Source: Acidobacteriaceae bacterium (GTDB lineage: Bacteria > Acidobacteriota > Terriglobia > Terriglobales > Acidobacteriaceae). Taken from it: DNA of 6,626 bases. Positions 5,841 through 6,626 of this stretch are shown here, one piece after another (position 1 is the stretch's first letter; every line of letters begins with the position of its first letter). The position numbers and the translations under genes are program-made. The notes under the pieces were generated by a model. The model searched no databases. It was given only the letters and a program-made list of their open reading frames with translations, and was not told where the DNA came from. Where the stretch lies: positions 1 through 6,626 of the forward strand of contig DAICZO010000098.1 of NCBI GenBank assembly GCA_027311125.1, given 5' to 3'.

Positions 5841-5943
5841 TGTGGGGAGGATCCTCTTGAATCAAATGTGGTTCATTACGAGATAAGCGTAGCAAAGTGT
5901 CCCATTTTGGGATGTGCCACATTTGGGGCAGGGGGTGGCGGGT
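5841..5943. promoter_or_regulatory. galU upstream region with inverted repeats
   Basis: The 103-bp gap holds three symmetric elements. CAAATGTGG (5863-5871) and CCACATTTG (5917-5925) are perfect 9-bp inverted copies 45 bases apart. Between them lies the hairpin TCCCA-TTT-TGGGA (5900-5912). GAGGATCCTC (5847-5856) is a 10-bp palindrome containing the galU Shine-Dalgarno-like AGAGGA. The hairpin follows the DUF885 stop by about 31 bases but lacks a T tract, so it is not a convincing terminator. No clear sigma-70 promoter could be picked. Paired operators for galU are possible but unproven. Confidence 0.4.
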
Positions 5944-6626
5944 TTAGAGGACAGGGGAGTCGTTGTGGAGCATGGCTTTACGGATCACCTTGATGGGGGC
6001 CGGGCCCTGGCGCATGAAGTCGTCGTGGAACTGCTGGAGGTTGAAGGCTGCGCCTTGTTTGGCTTTGAGGTCTTCGCGGAGCTTCATGATTTCGAGCTTG
6101 CCCAGGGTGTAGTAGAGGTAGGTGGCATCGGCGGTGCCACGTTTGGTCTCCATGAGACCTACGGCGGGGGACTGATAGCCCTCGTGGACGAAGAAGGCTG
6201 CGGCCTGATCGGTGGTCCAGGTGCCGGAGGGTTCACCCTGGGCGGTGTGGAGCTTGATGGAGTTGACGAAGCGGGCGTCACGGAGGAGTGCGTCCTGAAG
6301 CTGGCCGAGGCGGATGAGCCTGGCCTCACGCTGGTCGATGAGCTTGCCGTCGGGGCCGGTCGTTCCAGCGGCGCCGTAGCCCTGATCGAGCATCATCTGC
6401 TCGGTATAGTGGGCCCAGCCTTCGATGTTGGTGCTGGCTCCGATGAGCTTGCGGACTTTGCTGGGGAACTGATCCTGCCAGAGGAACTGGATGTAGTGGC
6501 CGGGGTAGGCCTCGTGGACGGAGGTGGAGATGATGGTTCCAACGTTGAAGGCCGCCATGTGCTCGGCTATGTGTTCCGGGGTCCAGTCTTTTTCAGGGAG
6601 CGTGACGTTGAAGTAGGCTTTGGTGG
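5944..6626 (-). CDS. DUF885 family protein, putative zinc-dependent hydrolase (N-terminus outside window)
   Basis: The frame is open from the right edge to the TAA at 5944-5946 and gives the last 226 residues of a protein that is usually about 550-600 residues long. The internal Met at 6558 is not the start: 22 further in-frame codons upstream (TKAYFNVTLPEKDWTPEHIA and two more) match the family. Counted from the first whole codon, the key features are HEAYPGH (37-43), EGWAHY (68-73) and HEGY (147-150). HExxPGH plus a downstream Glu resembles a zinc-peptidase site, so a metallohydrolase activity is inferred; the family is formally uncharacterised (DUF885, PF05960). Many relatives carry an N-terminal signal peptide, but that part cannot be seen here. 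The 103-bp gap before galU argues against close coupling. Confidence 0.88.
   Translation of the reverse strand, partial: TKAYFNVTLPEKDWTPEHIAEHMAAFNVGTIISTSVHEAYPGHYIQFLWQDQFPSKVRKLIGASTNIEGWAHYTEQMMLDQGYGAAGTTGPDGKLIDQREARLIRLGQLQDALLRDARFVNSIKLHTAQGEPSGTWTTDQAAAFFVHEGYQSPAVGLMETKRGTADATYLYYTLGKLEIMKLREDLKAKQGAAFNLQQFHDDFMRQGPAPIKVIRKAMLHNDSPVL

Noticed and set aside
5895..5925. Possible sigma-54 promoter upstream of galU (TGGCAC on the minus strand)
   Set aside because: The -24-like TGGCAC has no TTGC at the required spacing; another candidate, TGGGAC to TTTGC, is two bases too short.
5013..5993. Plus-strand open frame of 326 codons opposite galU
   Set aside because: GalU on the minus strand has every family motif. 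The opposite frame is a Gly/Asp/Glu/Leu-rich translation that runs past galU into the DUF885 end, as expected for a shadow frame.
1..6626. CRISPR array, tRNA or rRNA gene, insertion sequence or att site
   Set aside because: No regularly spaced repeats, cloverleaf-like sequence, transposase or flanking terminal repeats were seen. The only direct repeats are the in-frame copies inside the exported-protein gene.

Overview
The window looks like a piece of an Acidobacteriota chromosome, most likely of the Terriglobia/Acidobacteriaceae type. The main evidence is an exported protein of the VWFA-related acidobacterial family at 2490-3578. GC-rich coding sequence, a large exported protein of unknown function and a DUF885 protein fit this but do not prove it. 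No genus is assigned.

Layout: five of the six genes are on the minus strand and one is on the plus strand. (1) <1-1553 (-) is an exported protein of unknown function, cut by the left edge. It is one open frame of 517 codons carrying four copies of a D-P-D-R-P-type motif in a low-complexity region. (2) 1672-2475 (+), divergent from it, is a single ATPase domain of the Opp/Dpp/Yej peptide-importer class. Its nucleotide-binding motifs are intact, but the frame is lost exactly at the family's His-Pro-Tyr-Thr tail and no permease or second ATPase domain follows. A 13-bp perfect inverted repeat spans this damaged end. (3) 2490-3578 (-) is the VWA-like exported protein, convergent with the ATPase. 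(4) 3737-4819 (-) is an Old Yellow Enzyme family alkene reductase with a good intrinsic terminator. (5) 4962-5840 (-) is GalU, UTP-glucose-1-phosphate uridylyltransferase, with a very clear terminator. (6) 5944->6626 (-) is the C-terminal part of a DUF885 protein with an HExxPGH metal-site motif, cut by the right edge.

The minus-strand genes are separated by gaps of 103-158 bp, and two of these gaps hold terminators. The genes therefore look like independent transcription units rather than one operon, and I see no shared pathway. GalU and the reductase are ordinary housekeeping or stress enzymes.

I found no convincing undescribed multi-gene system. The points most worth a second look are the frame break plus perfect hairpin at the end of the ATPase gene, the repeated motif in the large exported protein, and the paired inverted repeats upstream of galU.
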